From DATGFB01 sp032160545 (lineage in GTDB: Bacteria; Actinomycetota; Actinomycetes; Mycobacteriales; Jatrophihabitantaceae): a stretch of 42,743 bases of DNA. The stretch is from contig JAVHVN010000088.1 of the NCBI GenBank assembly GCA_032160545.1, positions 1-42,743 of the forward strand, written 5' to 3'. Positions 23,484 to 31,526 of the stretch are shown piece by piece (position 1 is the stretch's first letter; every line of letters starts with the position of its first letter). The position numbers and the translations under genes were made by a program. The notes under the pieces are model-generated. The model had not been told where the DNA came from, searched no databases, and saw nothing but the letters and a program-made list of their open reading frames with translations.

Positions 23484-24314
23484 ATGACGCTGCCGCCCGG
23501 CACCGATCTCACGCGGCGGCTCGCCGCAGCCAACGCGGCGGCCATGGCGGGGCCACCCGTCCGTGAGACGACGTGGCGCGACATTGTCGGCCCCGACGAG
23601 GACGACAACGAGGACGACAACGAGGACGAGGGCCGCGACGAGCGGGCCGCCGGTGGCGGCAGGCGTCGCCGCCTGCGCCGCCCCGAACGCAGCGCGCCCG
23701 CCGCCGAGCCGTCGAGCCTGCGCGTCCGGCAGCCGGCAGCACCGGTCGACACGTCCCGCGGCAGCGAAGCCGCGCCGCGACGTCGTGCCCCCTGGCGCCT
23801 GGCCATCGTGCTCGGTGTAGCAGTCGTCGCTGCGTTGCTGCTCCGGACGTTCGTGATGGCGCCGTACTACATTCCGTCGGCGTCTATGGAGCCGACGCTG
23901 CACGGCTGCGCCGGGTGCAACAACGACCACGTGCTGGTCAACAAGCTGTCCTATCGGATGCATGACATCCGCCGCGGCGACGTCGTCGTCTTCCACCGGC
24001 CGTCGTCCTGGCAGGTTTCCCAGAAGCTGCTCGTGAAGCGCGTCATCGGCCTGCCCGGCGACGTGCTGACCACCAAGGGCGGGGTCGTCTACGTGAACGG
24101 CCTGCTGCTCGACGAGCCCTACGTCGACGACGACTGCACGGCAGGGACGACCGACCTGTCGAGGGTTACCGTGCCGGCCGGCTCCATCTTCGTGATGGGG
24201 GACAACCGCTGCCAGTCGGAGGACAGCCGCCGCTTCGGTTCGGTCCGAGAAAGCGACGTCCTCGGGCGGGCCTTCGTGATCGTCTGGCCGCTCGGACGAC
24301 TCCACTGGATATGA
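23484..24314 (+). CDS. lepB: Signal peptidase I
   Basis: 276 residues from ATG 23484, the first ATG after the amber codon; the ribosome site is weak. Residues 1-103 are acidic then Arg-rich and cytoplasmic, with one membrane segment at about 104-123. The catalytic domain has Ser134 (PSASMEPTL), Lys185 (VKRVIGLPGD) and the GDNRCQSEDSRRFG box (239-252). A CAGC pair follows the Ser motif. It removes signal peptides from exported proteins at the outer face of the membrane. The reading frame continues upstream in phase through the repeat array into the 842-codon coiled-coil frame, so the native enzyme may carry a very long N-terminal extension. The stop overlaps a possible start of the next gene (ATGA). 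Confidence 0.92.
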   Translation: MTLPPGTDLTRRLAAANAAAMAGPPVRETTWRDIVGPDEDDNEDDNEDEGRDERAAGGGRRRRLRRPERSAPAAEPSSLRVRQPAAPVDTSRGSEAAPRRRAPWRLAIVLGVAVVAALLLRTFVMAPYYIPSASMEPTLHGCAGCNNDHVLVNKLSYRMHDIRRGDVVVFHRPSSWQVSQKLLVKRVIGLPGDVLTTKGGVVYVNGLLLDEPYVDDDCTAGTTDLSRVTVPAGSIFVMGDNRCQSEDSRRFGSVRESDVLGRAFVIVWPLGRLHWI

Positions 24315-24352
24315 GCCGGGAATTGTCGGTCCCCGCACCTACGCTCGTCACC

Positions 24353-25228
24353 ATGACAGAGAGCCAACAGCTGCCCGAGGCCGTGATCGGATCCCTGTCG
24401 CCGTCGCGAGCGGCGGATTTCAAGACATGCCCACTGCTGTACCGGTTCCGTTGTATCGATCGGCTCCCCCAGGCGCCCTCGCGCGTGGCGGCCCGTGGGA
24501 CCGTCGTGCACGCCGTGCTCGAGTCGTTGTTCGACCTGCCCGCCGCCGAGCGCACTCTCGCCACTGCGAAGGCGATGGTGCCCGACGCGTGGGCCCGCGT
24601 CCTGGCCGACGAGCCGGAATCGAGCGCCCTGTTCGCCGATGACACCGACGGTGCCGAGCTCGCCGGCTGGCTCGAGGGTGCGGCCGATCTGGTCGAAAAC
24701 TACTTTCGCCTCGAAGACCCTTCGCGGCTCGAGCCCGCGGCGCGGGAGGAGCTCGTCGAGATCGTCATCGACGGCTTGCGCCTGCGCGGGTACGTCGACC
24801 GCCTCGACGTCTCGCCGGCCGGCGATATCCGTGTGGTCGACTACAAGACCGGGACGACTCCTCGCGAGGCGTTCGAAGCCAAGGCGCTGTTCCAGATGAA
24901 GTTCTACGCACTGGTGTTGTGGCGAACGCGCGGCATCGTGCCGCGCCAGCTGCGGCTGATGTACCTCTCCGACGTCGACACGCTCAGCTACCAGCCCGAC
25001 GCCACCGAGCTCGAGCGATTCGAGCGCACCCTGCGGGCGATCTGGGCGGCGATCCAACGGGCCACGCTGACCGGCGACTTCCGTCCCAGCCCGAGCAAGC
25101 TGTGCAACTGGTGCGACCACCAGGCGTTGTGCCCGGCATTCGGCGGCACGCCCCCGCCCTTCCCCGCCGACGCACTCGCCTCTATCGATGTCGATCGCCG
25201 CGTCGCAGCGGGGTCGGCGCCGGGCTAG
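24353..25228 (+). CDS. RecB-family PD-(D/E)XK nuclease with Fe-S cysteines
   Basis: 291 residues from ATG 24353 (TESQQLPEAVIGSLSPSRAA), chosen because homologues such as Rv2119 begin shortly before LSPSRASDFK. An ATG at 24311 overlapping the lepB stop would add 14 residues. Nuclease motifs are GYVDRLDV and VVDYKTG, then Q/Y residues in FQMKFYALVLW. Four cysteines, C26 (FKTCPLLYRF), C251, C254 and C260 (CNWCDHQALCP), match the [4Fe-4S] clasp of AddB-like nucleases. There is no helicase domain. It probably acts in DNA repair, alone or with a helicase. Proximity to trmI and the proteasome genes matches other actinobacteria. Confidence 0.9.
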   Translation: MTESQQLPEAVIGSLSPSRAADFKTCPLLYRFRCIDRLPQAPSRVAARGTVVHAVLESLFDLPAAERTLATAKAMVPDAWARVLADEPESSALFADDTDGAELAGWLEGAADLVENYFRLEDPSRLEPAAREELVEIVIDGLRLRGYVDRLDVSPAGDIRVVDYKTGTTPREAFEAKALFQMKFYALVLWRTRGIVPRQLRLMYLSDVDTLSYQPDATELERFERTLRAIWAAIQRATLTGDFRPSPSKLCNWCDHQALCPAFGGTPPPFPADALASIDVDRRVAAGSAPG

Positions 25229-25239
25229 ACGGCACCCAC

Positions 25240-25917
25240 CTAGACCCTTCGGACAAGGTCCTCGAGGTCGGCCAGCCGTACCTCGGCCAGCGACGCGACG
25301 ATCGTGCGGGTGGGTGCCGGGTCGAGCGGTACGTGGTGCGGCACCGCGACGACAGCACAGCCGGCCGCTTCGGCAGACGCAACGCCGGTAGGCGAATCCT
25401 CGATCGCGACGCATTGCGCCGCGTCGACGCCCAGCCGGGCAGCGGCGGTGAGATATGCCTCCGGATGCGGCTTGCCGTCGAGCACCTGGTCGCCGGTCAC
25501 CACGGTGGCGAACGTCCCGGCGGGCAGCGCGTCGACAACTGCGTCGGCGAGCCGCCGGTACGACATCGTGACGAGCGCGCACGGCACACCGGCATCGGCG
25601 GCCTCGGCGAGCAACTCGCGCGCACCGGGTCGCCAGGGCATCGCCGCCAGCGCCGACGCCACGACCTCGTCCAGCAACAGCTCCACGATGCGTTCGGGCG
25701 CGAGGTCGACCTGACCGTGCTCGCGGATGTACTCGGCCGAGACGAGCAGGGCGCTGCCGACCAGGGCATGGGCGTGTTCGTCGGTCCAGGTCCCGCCGTG
25801 CGCCCGGACCAGCGCGTACTCCGCTGCGATCCAATAGGGCTCGGTGTCGACGATGGTTCCGTCCATGTCGAACAACACCGCCTGCACGGCGCGGGGGGCG
25901 GATTGCAGGCGGCTCAC
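25240..25917 (-). CDS. HAD-superfamily phosphatase
   Basis: 225 residues from GTG 25917. All four HAD motifs are present: LFDMDGTIVD with nucleophile D17 and D19, VTMS, GKPHPEAY with the Lys, and IEDSPTGVASAEAAG. The helical cap lies between motifs I and II, as in beta-phosphoglucomutase/phosphoglycolate-type phosphatases. The substrate is a small phosphorylated metabolite that cannot be named. It converges with the RecB-type gene 11 bases away and is divergent from the PAC2 gene. Confidence 0.88.
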   Translation of the reverse strand: MSRLQSAPRAVQAVLFDMDGTIVDTEPYWIAAEYALVRAHGGTWTDEHAHALVGSALLVSAEYIREHGQVDLAPERIVELLLDEVVASALAAMPWRPGARELLAEAADAGVPCALVTMSYRRLADAVVDALPAGTFATVVTGDQVLDGKPHPEAYLTAAARLGVDAAQCVAIEDSPTGVASAEAAGCAVVAVPHHVPLDPAPTRTIVASLAEVRLADLEDLVRRV

Positions 25918-25964
25918 GTGCGTCCAACCTACCTCCCGCCCGGCCGGGTCGTAGGGTGGATTGC

Positions 25965-26852
25965 ATGACAGTGCCGTCCGACTGGCCGGAACTCACCGAT
26001 CCCGTGCTGGTCGCAGCCTTCGAGGGATGGAACGACGCCGGTGACGCCGCGACCGGTGCCGTCGAACACCTCGAACTCGTCTGGGATGCCCAGCCACTCA
26101 CGGAACTAGATCCGGACGACTACTACGACTTCCAGGTCAACCGGCCGACGGTGTCGCTGGTCGACGGGGTGAGCCGCCGGATCACCTGGCCGACCACCCG
26201 CTTCTCGATCTGCCGGCCACCCGGCGCGGACTTCGACCTGGTCATCGTCCGCGGCATCGAACCCAACATGCGGTGGCGCAGTTTCTGCCGCGAGCTGCTC
26301 GCAGTGATCGGCGAACTCGACGTCCGGGTCGTCGTGACCCTGGGTGCGTTGCTGTCCGACACACCGCACACTCGGCCGATCCAGGTCACCGGCACCGCCT
26401 ACGACGCCGAGTCCGCCGCGCGGTACGCCTTGGAGAAGTCGCGCTACGAGGGGCCGACCGGGATCGTCGGCGTCCTGCAGGACGCCTGCGTCGCCGCGGG
26501 GATTCCCGCCATCTCGTTCTGGGCGGGCGTGCCCCACTACGTGTCGCAACCGCCGAACCCGAAGGCGACGTTGGCCCTGCTGCACCGCGTCGAGGAGGTC
26601 CTCGACCTGCCGGTTCCCCTCGCCGAGCTGCCGCAGCAGTCCGACGAGTGGCAGAAACTGGTCGACGAAATGGCGGCCGAGGACGACGAAGTCACCGAGT
26701 ACATCCGCAACCTCGAAGAGCGCGACGACGAGCTCGACCGCAGCGAACTCGGCGAAGCATCGGGTGACGCCATCGCCCGCGAGTTCGAGCGCTACCTGCG
26801 TCGCCGGGACCGCGGCGGCGGCCACGCCGGCGGCGGCCAGCAGCGCGGCTGA
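25965..26852 (+). CDS. PAC2-family protein
   Basis: 295 residues from ATG 25965, with agggtgga upstream. The family is recognised from AAFEGWNDAGDAATGAVEHL, then VTLGALLSDTPHTRPIQVTG and ISFWAGVPHYVSQPPNPKA. PAC2 is the fold of a eukaryotic proteasome assembly chaperone, and actinobacteria carry orthologues of unknown role. The C-terminal 60 residues are charged and helical (DEVTEYIRNLEERDDELDRS). It converges with mshC 15 bases away, as Rv2125 lies near mshC in mycobacteria. A link to the proteasome is only suggested by the fold name and the ARC/Dop genes 8 kb away. Confidence 0.9.
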   Translation: MTVPSDWPELTDPVLVAAFEGWNDAGDAATGAVEHLELVWDAQPLTELDPDDYYDFQVNRPTVSLVDGVSRRITWPTTRFSICRPPGADFDLVIVRGIEPNMRWRSFCRELLAVIGELDVRVVVTLGALLSDTPHTRPIQVTGTAYDAESAARYALEKSRYEGPTGIVGVLQDACVAAGIPAISFWAGVPHYVSQPPNPKATLALLHRVEEVLDLPVPLAELPQQSDEWQKLVDEMAAEDDEVTEYIRNLEERDDELDRSELGEASGDAIAREFERYLRRRDRGGGHAGGGQQRG

Positions 26853-26866
26853 GGCTCAGAGCAGGG

Positions 26867-28099
26867 TCAGAGCGCGACGCCGAGCAGGGCGTCAGCAAGC
26901 TCGCGAACGAGCGCCGGCGCCGCATGATCAGCGCCCGCTTCCGCTGCGGTCATCGCCAGCTGTACCCACTGGTCGACCGCGGCGATCGCGCCGACTGTGT
27001 CGAGGTCGGCGGCCAGCAGGCCACGCACCTCGTCCAACAGCTGACCGGCCGGCGGACCGGACGGCAGAGCAACCGCGGCCCGCCATCGCGCCAGTCGTGC
27101 CTCGGCCGCGCGCAGCCGGCCCCCGGTCCACTCCCGGTCGGCGCGGTAGTGCCCGTCGAGCAGCGCGAGGCGGATGGCCATCGGGTCTATGCCCGCCCCC
27201 CGCAGCTTGGACACGAGCACCAGGTTGCCGCGCGATTTGCTCATCTTCTCGCCATCCAGCCCGATCATGCCGGTATGCACATAGTGCCGCGCGAACGGGT
27301 GCTTGCCCGTCAGCGCCTCGGCGTGGGCCGCGCTGTGCTCGTGGTGCGGAAAGATCAGGTCCGAACCGCCGCCCTGGATGTCGAAGCCCATTCCCAGCCG
27401 GTTCAGCGCGATCGATGCGCACTCGATGTGCCAGCCCGGCCGCCCCTTGCCCAGCGAGGTGTCCCAGAACGGCTCGCCGTGCCGCTGTCCGCGCCACAGC
27501 AGTGAGTCGAGCGGGTCGCGCTTGCCGGCGTGCTGCGGATCGCCGCCGCGCTCACCGAACAGGCGGGTCATCGTCTCGGCGTCGTAGTTCGACTCGTACC
27601 CGAATCGCGGGCTGCTCGCGATCGAGAAGTAGATGTCGTTGTCGACGTAGTAGGCCGCCCCCTCGTCGAGCAGCGTGGTGATCGCCTCGGTGATCTCGGG
27701 GACCGACTCGACCGCGCCGACATACTCGTCCGGAGGCAGCACCCGTAGCGCCGTCATGTCCTCGCGGAACAGCTGGATCTCGCGTTCGGCGAGGCTCATC
27801 CAGTTCTCGCCGGTGTGCGCGGCACGCTCGAGCAGCGGGTCGTCGACGTCAGTGACGTTCTGGACGTAGCGCACCTCGAGACCGGCCGCCCGCCACACCC
27901 GTTGCACCATGTCGAACGCGATGTAGGTCGCGGCGTGGCCGAGGTGGGTCGCGTCGTACGGCGTGATCCCGCACACGTACATGGTGGCGGTCTGCCGGGG
28001 CGCGATCTCGACGATCTCTTGGGTGGCGGTGTCGAACAACCGCAGCTGGGGGCCGCTCCCAGGGAGCTCCGGAACGGTCAGGGACGGCCAGGACTGCAT
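26867..28099 (-). CDS. mshC: MshC, cysteine:GlcN-Ins ligase of mycothiol synthesis
   Basis: 410 residues from ATG 28099. It is a class I cysteinyl-tRNA-synthetase-like ligase with HLGH (52-55) and KMSKS (285-289). C43, C227 and the HHEH cluster near 252-255 are the likely zinc site that binds cysteine. The N-terminal PELPGSGPQLRLFDT stretch and the short C-terminus without an anticodon domain separate MshC from CysS. It joins Cys to GlcN-inositol with ATP in the cytoplasm, the third step to mycothiol. It is divergent from the SRPBCC gene across 30 bases. Confidence 0.96.
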   Translation of the reverse strand: MQSWPSLTVPELPGSGPQLRLFDTATQEIVEIAPRQTATMYVCGITPYDATHLGHAATYIAFDMVQRVWRAAGLEVRYVQNVTDVDDPLLERAAHTGENWMSLAEREIQLFREDMTALRVLPPDEYVGAVESVPEITEAITTLLDEGAAYYVDNDIYFSIASSPRFGYESNYDAETMTRLFGERGGDPQHAGKRDPLDSLLWRGQRHGEPFWDTSLGKGRPGWHIECASIALNRLGMGFDIQGGGSDLIFPHHEHSAAHAEALTGKHPFARHYVHTGMIGLDGEKMSKSRGNLVLVSKLRGAGIDPMAIRLALLDGHYRADREWTGGRLRAAEARLARWRAAVALPSGPPAGQLLDEVRGLLAADLDTVGAIAAVDQWVQLAMTAAEAGADHAAPALVRELADALLGVAL

Positions 28100-28129
28100 G
28101 CCCTTACGTTATCCGGCAGACTTCGGTGG

Positions 28130-28573
28130 GTGAGCAGCGATCTGGTCTCCGAGAGCAGGGTCATCGCCGCGCCCGCGCAGACGCTGTTCGACATCGTCGC
28201 CGACCCCGCGCAGCATCCGGTCATCGACGGTTCCGGGAGTGTGCAGGCGCTGCGCGAGGGCGCACCCGAGCGGCTCTCGCTCGGTGCGACGTTCGGCATG
28301 CACATGAAACTCGGCGCGCCGTACAAGATCCTCAACCGGGTCGTCGAGTTCGAGGACGGCCGGCGCATCGCGTGGCGGCACTTCAACGGCCATGTCTGGC
28401 GCTATCTGTTCGAGCCGGTCGAGGGCGGCACCGAGGTGACCGAGCAGTGGGACGCCCGTACGGCGAAGAACCGGCTCGGGCTGCGGCTTCTCGGCTTCCC
28501 CCAGCGCAACCGGCGCGGTATTCGCGCCACCCTGCAGCGCCTCGACGAGGTCGTTGCCGCACCGGGCGGGTGA
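28130..28573 (+). CDS. SRPBCC-family (polyketide cyclase/dehydrase-like) protein
   Basis: 147 residues from GTG 28130 (SSDLVSESRVIAAPAQTLFD). It has the START-like helix-grip layout: SRVIAAPAQTLFDIVADPAQ, a middle with GMHMKLGAPYKILNRVVEFE, and TEVTEQWDARTAKNRLG near the end. These small proteins bind hydrophobic ligands; no catalytic residues are evident. There is no strong ribosome site, and TACGTT upstream could serve a near-leaderless transcript. It is divergent from mshC and converges with the SCO1664 gene. Confidence 0.82.
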   Translation: MSSDLVSESRVIAAPAQTLFDIVADPAQHPVIDGSGSVQALREGAPERLSLGATFGMHMKLGAPYKILNRVVEFEDGRRIAWRHFNGHVWRYLFEPVEGGTEVTEQWDARTAKNRLGLRLLGFPQRNRRGIRATLQRLDEVVAAPGG

Positions 28574-28582
28574 ACCGCTGAG

Positions 28583-29332
28583 TCAGATCGGCGGCCAGGG
28601 AACCGAAGGCCACTCGTCGCTCGGCTCGGGATGGCAGCGTGAGCTGAGCAGCCGATCGACCCGACGCACGGTCCGGCGCAACTCGCGGGTCGTCATCAGG
28701 CGGCCCAGCCGCTGGCCCAGCTCGCCGTCGAGCTGAGCGCGCAAAGAACCGAGCGTGTCGAGGGCGTCATCCGGAAGGCGGCGACCGGCCCATTGCCACA
28801 ACACCGTGCGCAGCTTGTCCTCGCTGTGAAAGGTCACGCCATGATCGACACCGTAGATGTGCCCGTCCGTGGTCGGGAGCAGATGGCCGCCTTTGCGGTC
28901 GGCGTTGTTGATCACGGCGTCGAACACCGCGATCCGGCGCAGGGCGGCGTTGTCGCGCCGCCGGATCAGCGTGACGACGTCGGACTCGGGATCCTCGGCT
29001 ATCCACAACTGCACCATGCCCGGGCCGAGCGGGCCGTCCTCGCGGTAAACCGTCGGCGGGACGATGCCCCACCCGCTGGCCGCCGAGACCTCGTGCGCCG
29101 CCACCTCGCGCTCGGCGAGCGTGCCGTCAGGGAAGTCCCACAGTGGTCGCTCTCCGGCCACCGGCTTGTACACGGCCGCAGCGGTGACACCGTCAGCCGT
29201 CACCGCGCAGTAGAGCGTCGCGTTGGACGCGTCGACGAGCCTGCCCTCGACCGAGATCTCCCCCGTGCTCAGCAGCGCGAGGGCCTCGTCGGCCGGGAGT
29301 TCCAGCGGCTGCGCGAGCTCTTCGGGGATCAT
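28583..29332 (-). CDS. SCO1664-family kinase-like protein
   Basis: 249 residues from ATG 29332, whose bases overlap the DUF3090 stop (ATGA). The pattern resembles a HipA/PI3-4-kinase-like fold: K56 in AAVYKPVAGE, E75 (AEREVAAHEVS), the loop NNADRKGGH (142-150) and the metal-type D163 in GVDHGVTF. Phosphotransfer is inference; no activity is known for this family. It forms a tight operon with the DUF3090 gene and the histidine-phosphatase gene, a trio conserved in actinobacteria (Rv2133c-Rv2135c region). Confidence 0.85.
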   Translation of the reverse strand: MIPEELAQPLELPADEALALLSTGEISVEGRLVDASNATLYCAVTADGVTAAAVYKPVAGERPLWDFPDGTLAEREVAAHEVSAASGWGIVPPTVYREDGPLGPGMVQLWIAEDPESDVVTLIRRRDNAALRRIAVFDAVINNADRKGGHLLPTTDGHIYGVDHGVTFHSEDKLRTVLWQWAGRRLPDDALDTLGSLRAQLDGELGQRLGRLMTTRELRRTVRRVDRLLSSRCHPEPSDEWPSVPWPPI

Positions 29333-29892
29333 GGGCCGAGGACGGTTCCGCGGTGGTAGCCGTTCTGGCGTGGGCAGACATGTCCGTCGGGGTCCAGCGG
29401 CAGCCCGCACAGCGGGCACGGCGGGCGTCCGGCTGAGATCACGCGCCTGGCCCGCTCGATGAAGGCGCGGGCTCGGCCCGGCTCGATCAGCACGCGCAGG
29501 GCGTCCGGGCCGTCGTCGACGTCCTCGAGCAGGGTGGCCTCGGCGATCGTCTCGTCGTCGGCCGGGGCCTGCGCCTCGATGATCACCAGCCCCTCGTCGC
29601 CGTTCCAGGCCAGGCCCATGGCGCTGACGCGGAACTCCTCGTCGACGGGTTGCTCGAGTGCCTCGCTGTCGGATTCGGTTGCCGGCAACGCCGTGCCGGT
29701 GCGCGAGACGACCTCCTCGAGCAGCTGCTCGAGTCGATCCGCGAGCACCGCGACCTGCTGCTTCTCGAGGGCCACCGAAATGACCCGGCTGCCCTCGGCC
29801 GCCTGCAGGTAGAACGTCCTGTCGCCCGGCGTGCCGACGGTCCCCGCGACGAAACGGCGGGGGCGATCGAAGAGGAAAACCTGACGCGGCAT
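29329..29892 (-). CDS. DUF3090 protein with C-terminal zinc ribbon
   Basis: 187 residues from ATG 29892 (MPRQVFLFDRPRRFVAGTVG, the usual DUF3090 start). The C-terminus carries a probable zinc ribbon, CPLC and a later Cys in DGHVCPRQNGYHRG. There are no membrane segments. The function is unknown. It overlaps the SCO1664 gene by four bases and follows the phosphatase gene by 20 bases, so the three are surely co-expressed. The constant association suggests that the three proteins work on one substrate or complex. Confidence 0.9.
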   Translation of the reverse strand: MPRQVFLFDRPRRFVAGTVGTPGDRTFYLQAAEGSRVISVALEKQQVAVLADRLEQLLEEVVSRTGTALPATESDSEALEQPVDEEFRVSAMGLAWNGDEGLVIIEAQAPADDETIAEATLLEDVDDGPDALRVLIEPGRARAFIERARRVISAGRPPCPLCGLPLDPDGHVCPRQNGYHRGTVLGP

Positions 29893-29912
29893 GATGCAGT
29901 CCAGCTTAATGG

Positions 29913-30617
29913 TCAGGCGGCGCCGGTTCCGCTGCCGCCGCCCACGGCGGCATCGTCCGAGGCGCGCCGCCGCGACCGGCGCTTCGGGGGCGTGAAGCCT
30001 GCGAGATCGCCGCCGGTGTCATTCGTGCGCAGGACGTACGGACGGGTGTCGGTGTAGCGGACGACCGACACCGAGCACGGGTCGACCACCACGCGCTGGA
30101 ACTGATCGAGATGTAGCCCTAGGGCGTCCGCGAGGATCGCCTTGATCACGTCCCCGTGGCTGCACGCGACCCAGATCGCGTCCGGCCCGAGCCGTTGGTC
30201 CCAGTCCCGGATCGCACTGATCGCGCGGGCCGACATCTCCGTCAGCGCCTCGCCGTCGGGAAAGCGCGCGGCGGACGGTTGAGTCTGGACGACCTTCCAG
30301 ATCGGGTCCTTGGCGAGGTCCTTGAGCGCGCGGCCGGTCCAGCTGCCGTAGCCGCACTCGATGATCCGCTCGTCCACGGCCCATCGGGGTTCGCGCCCGG
30401 CCGCGGCCTGTGCCGCGCGGATCGCCTCGGCGGTCTCCACGCAGCGGTCCAGGGGGCTCGAGACGATCGCCGTGATCGGCAGCGCGGCGATCCGTTCGGC
30501 GACCGCGGTCGCCTGCTTCTGGCCGCGATCGTCCAGGTGCACGCCCGGTGTGCGGCCCGCGAGGACCGGGCCGGTCATCGCCGTGAGGCCGTGGCGGACG
30601 AGCAGCAGTGTGGACAT
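29913..30617 (-). CDS. MSMEG_4193-family histidine phosphatase (putative phosphomutase)
   Basis: 234 residues from ATG 30617, which starts on the base after the uppP stop. The histidine phosphatase motif is LLVRHG (RHG 8-10), with SPLDRCVETAEAI, ECGYGSWTGRALKDL and VACSHGDVIKAI completing the active site. It probably removes or moves phosphate on a small molecule or protein; phosphomutase is a family label only. The C-terminal 40 residues are basic (PPKRRSRRRASDD). It heads the DUF3090/SCO1664 trio. Confidence 0.88.
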   Translation of the reverse strand: MSTLLLVRHGLTAMTGPVLAGRTPGVHLDDRGQKQATAVAERIAALPITAIVSSPLDRCVETAEAIRAAQAAAGREPRWAVDERIIECGYGSWTGRALKDLAKDPIWKVVQTQPSAARFPDGEALTEMSARAISAIRDWDQRLGPDAIWVACSHGDVIKAILADALGLHLDQFQRVVVDPCSVSVVRYTDTRPYVLRTNDTGGDLAGFTPPKRRSRRRASDDAAVGGGSGTGAA

Positions 30618-31466
30618 CTAGTGCCTCGCGTTCAGGACACCGGTGCTCAGCAGCACGATGAGCACCACGCCCAGCGCGATTCGGTAGTAGATGAAGATGT
30701 AGGTGCTGTGTCGCGAGAGCCACCGCATCAACCAGGCGATCGAGGCGAGCCCGACGACGAAGGCGAAGATCAGGGCGACGCCGGTCAGGCCGGCGCCTGG
30801 GCCGTTCTTGTCGCCGATCTTGCGCGCCTCGTAGAGTCCCGACAGCACGACCGCCGGTATGGACAGCAGGAACGAGAACCGCGCGGCTGCTTCGCGGGTC
30901 AGCCCGCGAAACAGCCCGGCGGTGATGGTGACGCCCGAGCGGGACGCGCCCGGGATCAGCGCGAGTGCCTGCGCGGTGCCCACCGCGACGGCGTCCTTCG
31001 TGTCGAGCTGCTCCTCGTCGCGGTCGCGCGTGCCGACACGTTCGGCCGCGAACAGGACAACCGCGAGTGCGATCAAGCTGACGGAGATGACCCACAGGTT
31101 GCGGGCGCCGGTCTCGATCTGATGGCTGAAGATCAACCCGAAGACGCTCACCGGGATGGTCGCGAGCAGCAGGTACCAGCCCAGCTTGTACTCGAGGGTG
31201 CTGCGCATGTCGGCGTCGACGAATCCCCGGAACCACGCCACGGTCACGTGCAGCAACTCACGCCAGAAGTAGAGGACGATCGCGAGCGACGTCCCGAGCT
31301 GGATGACCGCTGTGAACGGTGCGCCGGGATCGTTCGTGCCGTTGTTGTAGCTGAAGTGCCACCCGAAGATCGCCGGGACGATCCGCAGGTGCGCCGTGGA
31401 CGAGACCGGCAGGAACTCGGTCAGACCCTGCACGACGCCGAGAACGACGGCCTGGAGGAGGGTCAC
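30618..31466 (-). CDS. uppP: Undecaprenyl-diphosphatase UppP (BacA)
   Basis: 282 residues from GTG 31466 (TLLQAVVLGVVQGLTEFLPV). The active-site motifs QGLTEFLPVSSTAHL (E17) and PGASRSGVTITAGLF are intact, and about eight membrane segments span the length. It recycles the peptidoglycan carrier lipid by removing the terminal phosphate of undecaprenyl diphosphate at the membrane. TATGGT lies 7 bases before the start, and the message may be nearly leaderless. The phosphatase gene follows with no gap, as in mycobacteria (Rv2136c-Rv2135c). Confidence 0.95.
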   Translation of the reverse strand: MTLLQAVVLGVVQGLTEFLPVSSTAHLRIVPAIFGWHFSYNNGTNDPGAPFTAVIQLGTSLAIVLYFWRELLHVTVAWFRGFVDADMRSTLEYKLGWYLLLATIPVSVFGLIFSHQIETGARNLWVISVSLIALAVVLFAAERVGTRDRDEEQLDTKDAVAVGTAQALALIPGASRSGVTITAGLFRGLTREAAARFSFLLSIPAVVLSGLYEARKIGDKNGPGAGLTGVALIFAFVVGLASIAWLMRWLSRHSTYIFIYYRIALGVVLIVLLSTGVLNARH

Positions 31467-31526
31467 CGAGTCACCATAGCGACCTCGTTGCGAGCCGCCT
31501 TGCCGCCGAGCCGGTAGTTTGCCCGC

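Noticed and set aside
22347..24338. A 663-codon minus-strand frame opposite lepB, and a 520-codon one at 20751-22313
   Set aside because: Both mirror the low-complexity plus-strand frame in GC-rich DNA. The plus strand carries signal peptidase motifs in the same phase; the minus-strand products have none.
26867..28099. Cysteinyl-tRNA synthetase
   Set aside because: It lacks the C-terminal anticodon region and has the MshC-type N-terminus and length; an SCO1664/DUF3090 neighbourhood is typical for mshC.
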